Shown piece after piece: positions 20,353 through 32,846 of a DNA stretch of 64,000 nucleotides. A program made the translations under genes and the position numbers. The DNA lies in contig JAOPGA020000943.1 in the NCBI GenBank assembly GCA_026419775.2, forward strand, positions 1 to 64,000, read 5' to 3'. The DNA is from Acrasis kona. Taxonomy: Eukaryota > Heterolobosea > Eutetramitea > Acrasida > Acrasidae. Below the pieces are notes generated by a model that did not search any database, was not told the origin of the DNA, and worked only from the letters and a program-made list of their open reading frames with translations. Position 1 is the stretch's first letter. Each line of letters opens with the position of its first letter.

Positions 20353-20556
20353 AAGCTCTTGATTACAACGACAATCCTTGAATTATTTCAAAGACAATTA
20401 CCCAAACTCAAAATTATAGAATTTTTTTCGAGGATATTCTCGAATAAGCTTCTTACAGTGATCCAATTCTGGGGTTGAATGCCTGATAAACTTATGTGAA
20501 CTAAAAAGTTACTCACGATGAAATTGTAATAACAGGCCACCAAAGTTTTGTAACAT

Positions 20557-21131
20557 ATGAGCACCCTTGAATCTCTTCAGAAATCACCACCGAAGTTTGT
20601 GGAACAAGTGTTCTTACGTGTGTATCAAACAAGACTAGATGAGCCAAGTCAAGACTTTGTAGACATGATTGCCGAGCAGCTTCAAGAGGACGAACAAAAT
20701 ACCAGAAGCATTATAAACGAAGTGTTAAAGCTTATATCTGTTTGTGTATACGATGATTATGACGAGGAAAAGTTGCAGAAGAAACATGGTGACGTCATCG
20801 CTGCAGTTATTACAAAGCACATCAATCGTTGGAGGGAGCAGGCTGTTGACACACAAGTAAGAACTTTGGATTTTCATTATTTAATTGTTAGGTATCTTTA
20901 CCACAGTTAATAGACTCAAAATGGAGGATAGACATAAAAAGTGCATCTCACGTGTCGACAAGGATGGCAGCTCCCACAGTTAATGTTCAATTATTGGTAC
21001 AAAATCCTTCTCTGAAGAAAGGTGTTTTAGGCAGTTCGAACGCGGTCAACTTTGAGTTGAATGTAGAGACTTTGGAGACCATGCTGAACGGAATGATAAA
21101 GATAAAGGATCAACTGTCATCAATAAAATAA
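20557..21131 (+). CDS. COMMD9: COMM domain-containing protein 9
   Basis: Exons 20557-20856 and 20892-21131 (35-nt intron) give 179 residues. The C-terminal COMM domain begins at the splice (SLPQLIDSKWRIDIKSAS), keeps the conserved Trp, and closes with LETMLNGMIKIKDQLSSIK, very close to animal COMMD9. The N-terminal half is the helical HN domain. COMMD proteins form a ring with CCDC22/CCDC93 (Commander complex), recycling endosomal membrane proteins in the cytosol. An AATAAA overlaps the stop codon. Length matches the family (about 190). Confidence 0.9.
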
Positions 21132-21172
21132 ATTGCGTTATCCCTGAGACTTGCAATTCTGAAAATTAATTT

Positions 21173-22068
21173 TTATCTTATAAATTCTTCGTTCATAATG
21201 TATTCCTTATTCTTTTCCCTTAAGATATCCATCAATTCAGAGTCATCCTCAACAACCTTAAATCCATCAAACGTCATTGAATCCTTCAAATCTTCTTTGT
21301 TGTTCAGCTTCACATTCCTCTCCTCCGTCCCTCTTACCGTCATCTTCTGCCAATGTAATCCTTTGATTCGAGCCAAAAAACCATTAACTTGCTCAGTTAC
21401 ACCTTCGACAATCATTCTTCCCGGCTTTCCGTACTTAACCATCCCCGTTAGTTTCAAGTCTTGTACTCCATGCATGATCTCTCTTTTTTTCTTGTCGCTG
21501 TAAATGTGATGGAAGTGTACAGTGGCTATTGTTATGTCGAAAGAAATGGGCCCCGTCTCTTCTTGTTTTACCTCTTCTTTCAAATCGACTAAGTGTGGAA
21601 TTAAATCATCTTTGATGAACAGTGGACTTTAGTGCAAGAGTAAAAAAAGTGTACTCACCTGCACAAGAAGAAATATCGCTTCCTGGTTTATGCCCTCTGC
21701 GAAAGAATTACATTTTTCAATAGCCTCGTCTTCCTGGCTTCTAGATATCCAAACGCCAGAAATTATTTTGAAGGAGTAGACTTTCAAGGATTCTGATCTT
21801 GGATAAAATTCAGGCAGTCGAAGCTTGAATTGCACATGAATGTCTTCTTCAATATCAATTTGACAATAAATATCAGATCCGTCTGTGTTTGTTAACAAAT
21901 CATGTTATGTGTAAAGAAGTGCACCCGTAGCCTGATTCAGAAGTGTGAAGTGGTCCTCTCCTAATATTGATGACACCACCTGAATCTCTGTGTTCTGATA
22001 TGGTTATTCGATGCCTATTCGATATCCTGTACCTGTACTTCACGGAGGTTCTCGTTCGGCGAATTCAT
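21173..22068 (-). CDS. RWDD2: RWD domain-containing protein 2-like
   Basis: Four exons (22068-22033, 21994-21925, 21882-21655, 21609-21173) give 256 residues; introns are 38, 42 and 45 nt. The first half is an RWD fold (VQFKLRLPEFYPRSESLKVY, with the YP turn). The second half matches the DUF1115 domain that follows RWD only in this family (SDKKKREIM, then YGKPGRMIVEGV and IKGLHWQKM). The third intron boundary is the least certain because a commoner 5' site fails to keep the frame. Cellular role is poorly known in any organism. Tail to tail with COMMD9, 41 bases between stops. Confidence 0.8.
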
Positions 22069-22288
22069 TTTGGATATGGTTTACAATGTTTCACATTCTA
22101 GAGCGAGGAGTTATCAAAAGTGTTATTGTTAGCTGAGTCTACGAAATAGTTAGTTATAATTGAAGCGATAACTGTAAGACAACCAATGGTCAAATATTTA
22201 ATGGATGTCGTTGATGTCGTTCACGTTTGGTCATTCCTTTGTTTAGTGCAAGATTGACCGGGAAAATAGACATCACTGGCTCACCTAC

Positions 22289-24609
22289 ATGACGATAATT
22301 TCAAGGAGTAAAGTATGTGTAGACCCAGTGAAAGGAGAGCATACAGTAGTTGTTAAGTCACCGAATTATACGTATTGGTTGCGGAGCTTGAGATTTTTCA
22401 CAACGTCCTACATATCAATATTAATAATGTTAATAGCTTTATTGTTATCTAGTAAGTGACAACTTTATTGTTTCTAAATTTGATTAGTTATATGGGGGGT
22501 CGCGTTTGCCTTGAACTCAACAGAGCAAAATCTCTCACTGAGGATTTGTTCAATCGAAGCTATAGTTAGCTACATTAAGAACCGAGTAGAAGTTAATTTA
22601 AAAATCTTAACAACTGGTTGCTCCATGATTCAGAATACAAATTACTCGGACTATAACACAATGAAAACATTTACGTATAACATTTTTTTAAACACAGAAT
22701 ATAGTTCGTTCGGAGACTCAGAAAGAGCTGTGGATTTTTTTTATGGAAATAAGGAAGGAGATTTGATAGGATGGTATAATGAGGGAAACAACGAAATGTC
22801 CTGTTTTTCTTTCTGGAGGGGGATCTTGAATGACAACTACTATAATGTTCCGATGCGCAACAATAGCATGAGCTCTCTAATGTGGGACAATGCTACTGTC
22901 CATTTAGGATATGACATTTTTTCAACAGAATACTACAAGTTATTTATCAGTTCACAAGACACAATCGTGCTTACAGAGTATGTTACATGTGCACTATTAT
23001 AATATTTACCCTACACAGTACATATATAGACGCTGCATTTCCTATACCTATATTCATGTCTCTGCTTTATAACATTAAAGACAAAAATGGAAGTGTTATT
23101 GGTTATTGTGGAGTTGATGATAGAGTAGATAGATTGAGTGAGTTTCTTGAGAAAATGACCGACCAGAGCAGACAAAAAATATTTATTATTGAAACCAGAA
23201 CAAACTTTGTGATCGCTTCCTCCGTGCATGGAGATGATCTTGGTTGGTACCTCAATGAAAAAAATGTGACCATAAGAAAAGATATTGATAGCTATGAAAA
23301 TAGTGACTTTCTCGATGCGCTAGCCATAATTAGAGACAGATTTTCAAACATCAGCGTAATTTGTCCAAATAGCGCAATGTTTCTCAACTCCAGAAAAAAT
23401 TACATAAGTGTGATGAGATACAAAAATACTATTGGGTTAGACTGGATAATTATAAGGGTGGATAGTGTAGAGAACGTAGACAAGGCCTTTAATTTGGCCT
23501 TAGCTGTTAATGTATGCATAACCTTGGGTATATTAGTTATGTCATTACTATCTGCTGTAGTTATGACGAGTGTAGTCGTTATTCCACTACAACGTTTGAT
23601 AAACAAGCTTCGAAAGGTTCAGGAGTTAGATTTGGATGTAATTATTACGCCTCACTATTTTTCAGAGGTGAATAGTTTGGAAATGGCGTTCGGAACAATG
23701 ATTGAGCGATTAAAACAATTTAAAGTGTTTGTACCAGACCATTTGTTAGGTTTCGAAGAGGAGGAAGAATCTGACGAACAAGCGGCGAACAAGATCGCAA
23801 CAGCATCAATGCGCGAGAGCTCCAACGGTGGCAACAAAAAATTTGCTATTGGTTTGGAGTCTAGGCATATCTCAATGTTGAGTGTACGAATTGTAAATTT
23901 TAATGACCTAGTCAACGATGCTCACACAGATATGGACGTATTCATGAACCAAGTTGGTGCTTTTATTGATGATGTTATTGCCAAATCCAAAAGATTTGGA
24001 GGTCAAGTGTCCCGTTTCGACAGAGACAACATTGAAGTTGTTTGGAATACATACAAGTCAGAAAGAAATTACATAAAAAAAGCATGTGATGCAGCGTACA
24101 TGATTAAAGAGTTTCAACTTTCTTCGGATGCAAATTGGCTTCTAAATACAAGATTATGCGTTACTACTGGAGAAGCTCACGTTGGTAATGTTGGCGGTAA
24201 ATTGCAGAGGCAGTATATTGTTGTAGGGGAACCAGTTAACAACATTAACGCCTCTACAATACTTGACGGTTTGGAAATTGGTATCGTCATCGACCAATAT
24301 GTATATGAAAAAATCAAAGACGTATATCAAGTTCGGCCAATAAGTACCTTAAATACTGTAAATAGTAGAATTGACATGTATGAAATGGGGGAGAGCGTTG
24401 CTGTTAAAATGGATGAGTGGATGTATGAGATGAACGAGAGGGAGCACAAGAAGAAGTGGGACCATTACATTCTTGCCTACAAGCAATATCTTATAGGGTC
24501 TTATGAAGAGGCGTATAGGTTGTTTAAAATTCATTGTATAGATCAACCATTTGATAAGCCAGGTAGGCATATGAGAGATTTGTGCGCAGACACTCTATAT
24601 CCAAAATAG
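22289..24609 (+). CDS. membrane adenylate/guanylate cyclase-like receptor with degenerate active site
   Basis: Exons 22289-22451, 22488-22977 and 23019-24609 (introns 36 and 41 nt) encode 747 residues. Layout: cytosolic N-terminus, membrane helix (about 36-60), an extracellular sensor of about 310 residues with dCache-like spacing, a second helix (about 375-405), a HAMP-like linker, and a class III cyclase domain (about 500-690). The second metal Asp (RFDRDNIEVVW) and the TGEAHVGNVGG loop are present. However, the first metal Asp position reads SVRIVNFN instead of the usual ADIVGFT, and the transition-state Asn/Arg region reads PVNNINASTI. It may be inactive, a heterodimer partner, or a regulatory receptor. 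Confidence 0.8.
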
Positions 24610-24859
24610 CATGCAATAATCAACTGAATTCATTGAATCAGAGTGAAGTGTTGACAACAGTCTACATGAGTGAAATGACAGAGATTAATAGTTAAATGCC
24701 CACAAATGTGGCTTCCGTAAAAAAATGGTAAATAATAAACATTGTTCATATCAGTATCAAAACCGTGTTTGTTGTACTGAGAATTTGTTCGTTTAGAGCC
24801 GTTCAGAATTAGCTGGATAAGGAAAAAATGTTCATATCAATAATCTATTTTTATATTGA

Positions 24860-27800
24860 ATGAACTACATGCTTCCCTTATTCCTGGTCCTTTCGGTAGC
24901 AGGTAACAGTGCACTATTTATTGCTTGTGTTAATTTTTTAAGTTACAGCTATTACATGCCAGGTACTGTGGTCATGGGGCTTGAATGATGCAGGGCAGCT
25001 TGGAAACAACAATAATGTTAACAGAATGAATCCAACACAAACAATTATAAACGGAGCAGATACAGTTATGATAGCGGCTGGTGATAAATATGCTATTCAG
25101 CTAACAAAAAATGGAACACTATATGCATGGGGATTAAATGCTGTTGGACAATTAGGAATTGGAAGTACAAGCGACTCGATGTTGCCGCAACCTATATGGA
25201 CACTATCAACAATAGCATATATTATTCAAGTCAGCGCAAAGAAAGATTTTTCACTAGCATTGTCATCTGACAATAAAATCTATGCGTGGGGCAACAACTA
25301 CGATGGACAGCTTGGAGATGCAACAAATACAGCTCGAACATCCCCAGTACTAGTATCGTGGCCGTCATCAATAAACGTTAGTAACCAAAAAGCTACTTTT
25401 ATAAGTACTGGAATATACCACTCCATGGCTATTCTATTAGATGGAACCATAGCAACTTGGGGGTATAATGGCGACAATCAACTAGGGACAGGAGATTATG
25501 TATCGCATAATCAACTAACGAGCATATGTTGTCAAGGCAGTAACAGATTCACCAAAATAGTAGGAGGTGAATCACATACTATTGCTTTGAGTACTACTGG
25601 AAAGTTATTTGGTTTTGGTGACGATACTTATAAACAACTGAATGGTATATACACCTATTATGGTAGTACCAGTACCATCAGCTCTATATATTCAGGCTCG
25701 AAAGTATTCGTGAACATACAAACAAGCACAAATTCTAATATAGGACTTACAAGTGACGGTCTTGTTTACACCTGGGGCGCAAGCGCGAAGGGTCAATCTG
25801 GAGCTAACTCGTTATCGTCCGCATTATCAATGACGCAAATAAGTTCATCATATTTTGCCAAACCAGTTTTGGATATATCGACGGGATTTACATTTACAAC
25901 GGTGAGAACAACTGAAACCTTGTATGTGTTCGGGACGAACCTGTATGGATTAAACGGAATTGATAACTCGGTATTTATTGCGCCTGAACTCGTGAACAAT
26001 AACTTTTTCAATAACACCGTTGGTAAAGTATTCGTTGGATCCAATTCAATATATGTAATTACCAATCCATACATTTGTTTTAATACACCCGCGACAAACA
26101 GAAGTGTTTGCAGTGGTAATGGAATATGCTCATATACAAATTATTGTGTTTGCAATGGTGGGTACATTGGTGCTAACTGTTCAACATCCACTTTAACACC
26201 TACACCGACACCCACCTCAATTCATACCCTCACACCAACACAAACACCCACATTAAGTCCGGCATTCACACCTACGTCTACTCCAACTCCAACATCTACA
26301 CCGAGACCCACGCCTACTGCAGCGCCCACATCAAGTCCGACACCTACCCCAACGCCTACTCTCACACCAACACCGACACCAACTCAAACACTTACTTCTT
26401 CGCCGACGCCAACCTCGACAAATACGCCTATGTCAACGCCAACTCTAGCACCAACTCTCACACCAACTCTTACACCAACACCGACACCTATTCCCACTCC
26501 AACACCTACTCCCACCCCTACCGAGAATTCTACACCGAATCAATCAAATACTAACACCCCTACTAGCACTCCTACATCTACGTCAACACCTAATCCTAAT
26601 TTAACGCCCACTCCGACTTCAACCTCTACTCCTACACCAACACCGACACCCTCCCCAAATCCTACTCCGACGAAAACACTCACACCTACACCTACACCTA
26701 CTCTGACATCCCCCACAATTCCTGCACTTACATCAACGCCCACATATGGCCCAACTGCTGCACCCACGCCTACACTCTCCCTTACAGAAACATCAACTCC
26801 TACGGAGACACCAACACAACCTCCAACGCCCACACCCACGCCGATCCCAACTCCATCCTTAACGCGTACTCTAACTGCAACACCTACACTTTCCCCAACT
26901 CCAACGTTCACCTCAACAAATACTCCAAGCCTAATACCAACACCCACACTTATTCAGACTCTAATTCCTACCTCAGCACCTACCAATAGTCCAACAATAC
27001 CCACGTCTACTTTAACAACAGCCCTGACAATAACTCCAACTCTAATACCTACTCAATCACCTTCAACTCCAGTCCCCATAACATCTACATCGACTCCAAT
27101 AAATACACCCACGGAGAAGTCTACTTCAATCATGAATCAAACATCAACTGCAACAAATACTTTTACTCTTATGGCTACTCATACACCAACTGCATCAACT
27201 ACTGCTGATACACCAACACCAACCTCATCTTCAACGCCTACAATTATTTCTACACCAACTATTACAGAAATACCAATAACCACTGCTACACCCATCCAAA
27301 CACAAACAGTTTCACTAACCATAACAACACTACCGACATCTAACTTCTCTAGCACTGCCACTACAGCTCTCACTAATACCCCTATATCAACCTCTCAAAC
27401 TCCAACATTCATTCCAACAACTACTTCAAATCTAACACCGATATCGACGCCTAGCGAAACCTCTACATCGACTCCCACATTAATTCCTATTCCAACAACA
27501 AGTACCTCTCTTCCTACGTTGTCTCCAAGCACATTAAGTACTGCCGCTCAAACATCTTTACCAACTCAAACACCTACGTTCTCTGTAGCTCCCCTCTCTG
27601 GATTTTCACTTCAAACTGAATTCTCCTTGTTTACTCAAAGTAGCAACAGTACGTGTTATGGTTATATTACACAAACAAATATTAAGGTATATCTAAGGTG
27701 TGTACCTCAATCTATCGCCTACAATACAACTCAATTACCTATTGGTGATCTATCGAATAACTTTACTCTAACATTATTCTCAATATCAAATAGTATTGAA

Positions 27801-30572
27801 TTTAATGTGAATGTTACAGTCAGATCACCCATTGGTTACGACTCTAAATCTGATATACATCAATTTATTGATAATATCATAAATCAACAAACTACATTAT
27901 CTATCCCGTTAATATCCACGGCACTATCTATATTGAATTCACCATCGGTTGTTTCTAAAGAAATATGTCCAAATAATTGTTCTAATAGAGGACATTGTGA
28001 TAAAGTGTTGCAAAGTTGTGTTTGTGTACAAAACTTTACAGGTTTTGATTGTAATACTACTTTAACGGATGTGAACCGATATATTTCAACAAAGGATGTA
28101 ATTGTAAAATCCATGAATAATTTGTTGGTTCCAATTGATGATTGTTATATAAGAGATTCTGCAATATATCTTATTGAACAAGTATTGAAAGTACCCTCTG
28201 AAGTTTCAGGTAGCTCCAGGAACATCATCATGAACATGATGGATAGTGTAATTAATTCGTACTCTAATATTACGGCGATTTCTGCTCATCAGTTGATTGA
28301 CTGTATATCAAGTATGGTAGTATCCAGTTTGGTTAATCACGAAAAAAGTACTTCTACATTACAATATGCATTACAAAAAGTGAATACTGTTTGTGATCTA
28401 TCAACTAGATTATTGCAACAAGGAGACACGTTATCATTGTCTAATAACTTATTCTCTGTTGTTGTATTGAAAACTAACCTCACGAACTTGTTTGACATTT
28501 CTCTTGGTTCTAAAAACGAATTGTCAGTTACATTTCCAAAAAGTTTTATAAATGTAAACGGCACATCTGCTCTACCCTATGACAAGGCTCTGAGTGTTAA
28601 AATTATCAACTCGTTCATCAATCCATATACCTCTCTATCTAGTAACGGTACAATAACTACTGATGTGTTGAGCCTGAAAGTGAGCGACTCAAAAACAGGA
28701 CATACTTTTAATATGAGCAATTTACTCAACCCAATTATCATTAAAATCAAGTTTCAAGCGTTGAATCAAAGTCTACTACAATCTAATGACTCGCTTCCAG
28801 GGAACAGGATTATATGTAGATTCTACAACCCTAAAAGTCAATCCTGGAGTAACGAAGGTCTGCATTGGACCTCTCAAAACAATGATAGTGTATCGTGCGC
28901 AACTTATCATACTACAGATTTTGCTGGCTTTATAGAATCTAGTTTACCGAGATTCAACATACTAACATTGGATGACATGAACAATGTTATCAATATGAAT
29001 AAAGACAACATGACAGTTGTAATTGTTCTTGGAGCGATTACAACATTATATATCATAATAATACTAGGCACTTCGATAGGCTCCTGTGTCTCTAGGCGTT
29101 TGTTCAAAAATCAAGAAACAATTAATGGTTGTCAACATAAAAAATACACTGAAAAGAAACCAGGAGTAATTAGCACATATGTATTAAAATATGTTGAGTA
29201 TTGCTCTTATCTTACTTATTTCTTAGATAGAACATATGGGTCATTTGGTAAGTTTGAAAAAATCACTACACTCTATTTGTGCTTATTGGGTATAATGTTG
29301 AGCAACGCACTTATTTATGGTCAAAACAATATCAATAATGCCCTCCAGTTTTTGACTGCTGGTTTTATCAGTAATCTTGTAGTTGTTCCCTTTATAATCA
29401 TTGCAACATTCTTGTTCAGTAAAACAACTCCAAGGGTCCATTTTATTCACATAAACACAGTAAGAAGTCTTAGTTCAACGCCTATTGTACTTGGTGGTAA
29501 TGAACAATTTGATGAATTAGAAATAGAGCCAACTAATGAAGATAAAGCTCCGGGTTGTCTTGATAAATTGATTACCAAGATAGACAATGCTGGAGCCTAT
29601 ACACTTGGTCTCTTAAAAAAATATTTTGAAAAAATGACATGGCACATTTATTTTATATTTGTCTTCTTGTCCATTCTTTATTTTTTGTTTGTTACAATGG
29701 TGTTAGCGTTTGTTACAGTATGTATCCCAGCAATTTCTGATATATCAATGTTCTCATTGGGTGGTGTTTTTGTAGACTTTTATTTTATTTTCATGTTCTT
29801 TTGCTACCTATACATTAGGTACAAAAAGTTTTTAAATAAAGAATTGAGATTTTGGAGGGCGTCTTATAAAACAATTATTACTTTCTGTGTTGTCATATGT
29901 GTTCTTCTTTTAGTGAATTTTATCTTGGCTCTGAGTGCTGGATTCTGGGTTGATAAAGACTCGATATGGCTCAATCGATTGATTATTATCAATGTGTTCC
30001 TTGGAGTCATAACTATTCTTCACATAGCTTGGGTATCGATTATATCTATAAAAAGCGAATCCAAGATCACTTCGTCAGAACTATATGTTGAAACTGGTAC
30101 AGAACTCGAAAGCCATGTGACATTTGCAGAGAAAATGATTACAAAATTGAAAATTATTTTAGACTCTCCAACGTGGTTTCCCTGGTATTTCATCTTTGTC
30201 GACTACTTATTCTGTTTGGTATACATTGTAGCTGTAAATTATTTCTTGATATCTTATGGAGTAAAATTTGGTACCCAGGATCGAGAGTGGCTAAAAGCTT
30301 GCTTAACGTCGATTTGTGTTGACATGTTTGTCAGTAATCCTGCTGGTTTCATAGCCAAAATTGTCTTGTTGTCTCTTGTGTTAGAATTCCTAGAAAGATT
30401 ATTTTTTAATAGCTTTATTGGAATTTTGTTTACTTCTAGCTCTGTTACTCAATCTGTGATAGAACCTTTTGACCCTATGTCTCAAAACTCGACAGACCAA
30501 AGTCGAATCCAATTAACTTATGAGGAGAGTAATCAAGCAGACTCTGCTGAAAAACTATCTATAATTGTGTAA
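24860..30572 (+). CDS. giant RCC1/EGF/Thr-Pro-rich polycystin-1-like receptor
   Basis: A signal-peptide exon (24860-24902) joins over a 40-nt intron to 24943-30572: 1890 residues. In order: RCC1-type propeller repeats with SWG/AWG and GQLG motifs (about 20-390), an EGF-like Cys motif (about 392-430), a mucin-like Thr-Pro tract of about 465 residues, and a second EGF (about 1022-1051). Then come a glycosylated ectodomain, a GPS-like site ([11 protein letters not shown]...[12 protein letters not shown], about 1305-1342) and about nine membrane helices. The helices after the first resemble the polycystin-1 channel-like block; no PLAT domain is seen. It would sit in the plasma membrane, with the Thr-Pro tract as a glycosylated stalk. 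Two of the four canonical GPS cysteines are absent, so self-cleavage is uncertain. Confidence 0.85.
26188..27590 (+). repeat. coding low-complexity Thr-Pro repeat tract
   Basis: About 1.4 kb made of ACN and CCN codons ([10 protein letters not shown] units) inside the large receptor. Periodicity is 6 and 12 bases with many synonymous changes, and the frame is never lost. The opposite strand shows a spurious Val-Gly-rich open frame because of the composition. Confidence 0.8.
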
Positions 30573-31431
30573 TAAACAACAACGTGCGCAAGCGCACAAG
30601 TATTCGTCTTGTAATACAGTTCTACATTATCAATAACTAATAACTACTGTGATTAGGCACTATTACCAGTTTAAAAGGCGAAGCAATTATTTTATTAATG
30701 TTTCTGGATAAACAACAGTAGTCAGGATATAATCAACATCTTTATGTTGAAATTTGTGTACACTGGTAAATATGGCGGTCCTATTTTCAATGTTCTGTGA
30801 CTTCCAGATCAAGGTGTTGATCATAAAATCTAATGTCATTGTTGCCAACCGCAAAGATTGGGCGAAAATATGGTCTCTTCATCTTTTGCAAATATTATAG
30901 TAACATGTTGGAAAGATGAGCTTCACTTCATTGATGTGTCTGAGGCATCAGAAAAAACAGCAAATTTTAATATTAATCCAATCGCGGATTATTGTTCTTG
31001 CACCCTGCTGATCAAAATGAGGTGTATGAAAGACCAAGAAACAAACAAAGAGAGGTTAATTCTGCTATTCATAAGCTTGGCGGACTAGTATTTTCTGCAA
31101 TCCCGGTAGCTATTGATAAGAAATGAAAAGGTGAAGCAGAGGACGAAGATAATAATGATGAAGACGGTGGCGACAATTGAATAGGAATTAAGAGATAATA
31201 AATGAGAACTGTTAAATTATTATCATATTATTGATGCTCCAAATTGTTAAAGCATGCAAGCTTGATAGAAAAGAGGTCAATTATTTGACACCAGTCTTTA
31301 AACAAAATCAGTCAGTGAACAATATGCGCCAACAATTGTGTCATTAGAGGTGTGACCAGAAGTACACAATTGCTGTTACAAACATATACTACTCACTCTA
31401 AAATTTGAATAGAATTAATGGTTTATTGTAT
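30573..31431 (+). pseudogene. possible decayed gene
   Basis: No intact gene, but plus-strand coding-like pieces follow one another in different frames. About 30740-30790 reads LKFVYTGKYGGPIF, next is VLIIKSNVIVANRKDWAKIW, then 30858-31088 (the longest open piece, 76 codons), and lastly a stretch ending LGGLVFSAIPVAIDKK with an acidic tail. The breaks are not spaced like introns. LKFVYTG resembles the end of a BTB domain, which is only a hint. I read this as a relic. Confidence 0.3.
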
Positions 31432-32025
31432 TTAATGTTTAGGCACTAGCGGCTCATACACTTCTATATTCTCTTCGTGTGATCGCAAGACTGATGGCTT
31501 TTTTGTGTTCAGATCACAGCAAGAGTCGCTACACAAAAACTGGATACAGGAGATTATGCTGGCTGTGATAAATATAGAGAAAAATAAAGTAACATAAACA
31601 CTCATCTTTTGAAAGAACCACTTTGATTCTGGTGATGAGTTTGTAAATTTACATCTGTTTTGTCCAAACAAATAAAATGATATTGCAACAGTGATACCGA
31701 ATAGCACAATTACTGCCATTAAACTGAAAATCCTGATAATAATGTCGAATCCGTTGCTCTCGACTTTTTTGGTGGCAGCTCCGTATATACAAGAAAATAT
31801 TGATAGAATAGATACCATTGAAAACGTTATAATTTGAATAACTCCACTGCTTACTAATAACTTTAAGATTACATTTGATTTGCATCCATCTTCTTTTGTG
31901 GCTGAGTTCACTGGTGTGCTAGATAAGTCTTTCCACAGCACTATTGAGTATATTGATAAACCTAGCAATGCAACTAAATTCATCAAACTAATTAGCGTTG
32001 CTATGACCTTGAATAATGTTCTCAT
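31432..32025 (-). CDS. four-helix membrane protein, family unknown
   Basis: A 197-residue frame from MRTLFKVIATL. Four hydrophobic helices lie at about residues 8-30, 52-78, 92-116 and 136-162, with a Cys-containing loop before the second helix and another after the third. A Cys-rich stretch (FLCSDSCCDLN) follows the last helix and could be acylated; the tail is cytosolic and acidic. The layout recalls tetraspan proteins but the CCG motif of tetraspanins is missing. It is not alike in sequence to the membrane protein at 5720. Confidence 0.6.
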   Translation of the reverse strand: MRTLFKVIATLISLMNLVALLGLSIYSIVLWKDLSSTPVNSATKEDGCKSNVILKLLVSSGVIQIITFSMVSILSIFSCIYGAATKKVESNGFDIIIRIFSLMAVIVLFGITVAISFYLFGQNRCKFTNSSPESKWFFQKMSVYVTLFFSIFITASIISCIQFLCSDSCCDLNTKKPSVLRSHEENIEVYEPLVPKH

Positions 32026-32243
32026 TTTTTAATTTTTGATCAGTCTGATTCTATTGTTAGCTGTTCCTATAGCCTTATGTGACGTTGTAATTAATTAACA
32101 AATTATTGAGTCCGGACGTTCAGAGGTACTCGATATTCTTTTGTTCTAGGTACGAGACATATTTTCTATTCTTAATAATATTTTTTTCGTAACAATCAGT
32201 AGTTTATTTTGCGCTGTACATTAAGTTATATTGGATGTTATGG

Positions 32244-32846
32244 TCATGTTCGCATCAGCCTCGCAAACTCTTCTATACTTATCTGCTCGTCTCCATCCAA
32301 ATCAACTACAAACGTTAGATCTTAAATCACATCTCTTGCAAAGTACTTTGTTGCATTAATCTATCCATGTCACCATCCGTTATGTGGTCCTCTCCAAGCT
32401 GTGTGAAAACCTTCTTCAATTCGTCTGCAGATATAAACCCGTCACCATTTTTATCAAAAACACGAAATCTAAAATTAATGGTTCTAAATGAGTAAGCGCT
32501 TACGTATCTCTAATTTCCTGCTCTGGATCTATAATAACTTCCTCTCCTGTCACCAACATGTTTAAAAACTCTTCGAACTCTATTGTACCGGACTTATCAG
32601 CATCAACGGAATCTAACATCTGTGTCAGCTCCTGCTTGGATACATCCACTTTTAATTTTCGCAAGACTTGCTCCAGCTCTAACCTTAAGTTACATCATGT
32701 GTTACCATTATAATCTTACCAACAGCCTCGATGCTGCCATTTCCATCGTTATCGAAGTACTTGAATACATCAAAGTACTCTAAAATTTGTTCCTTTGATA
32801 ATCTATACTTCCTCCTTAGCTCTTTAATGACGCCTCCACTGAGCAT
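32244..32846 (-). CDS. calmodulin/centrin-like protein with four EF hands
   Basis: Four exons (32846-32720, 32678-32504, 32468-32347, 32305-32244), introns 41, 35 and 41 nt, 161 residues. Four EF-hand loops are visible: DNDGNGSIEAVE, DADKSGTIEFEE, DKNGDGFISADE and DLDGDEQISIEE, all with acidic residues at positions 1, 3 and 12, so all could bind Ca2+. Spacing matches calmodulin, but the linker is longer (VTGEEVIIDPEQE) and identity looks moderate, so a calmodulin-like sensor is likelier than calmodulin itself. Missed by simple ORF calling because every exon is short. Confidence 0.9.

Noticed and set aside
26540-26947. A Val-Gly-rich open frame opposite the Thr-Pro tract
   Set aside because: It is the complement of ACN/CCN codons, with no start context or domain; a shadow of the repeat.
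26188-27590. Thr-Pro tract as a non-coding satellite or CRISPR-like array
   Set aside because: Units are irregular, no spacers exist, and the frame is open through both flanking EGF domains.
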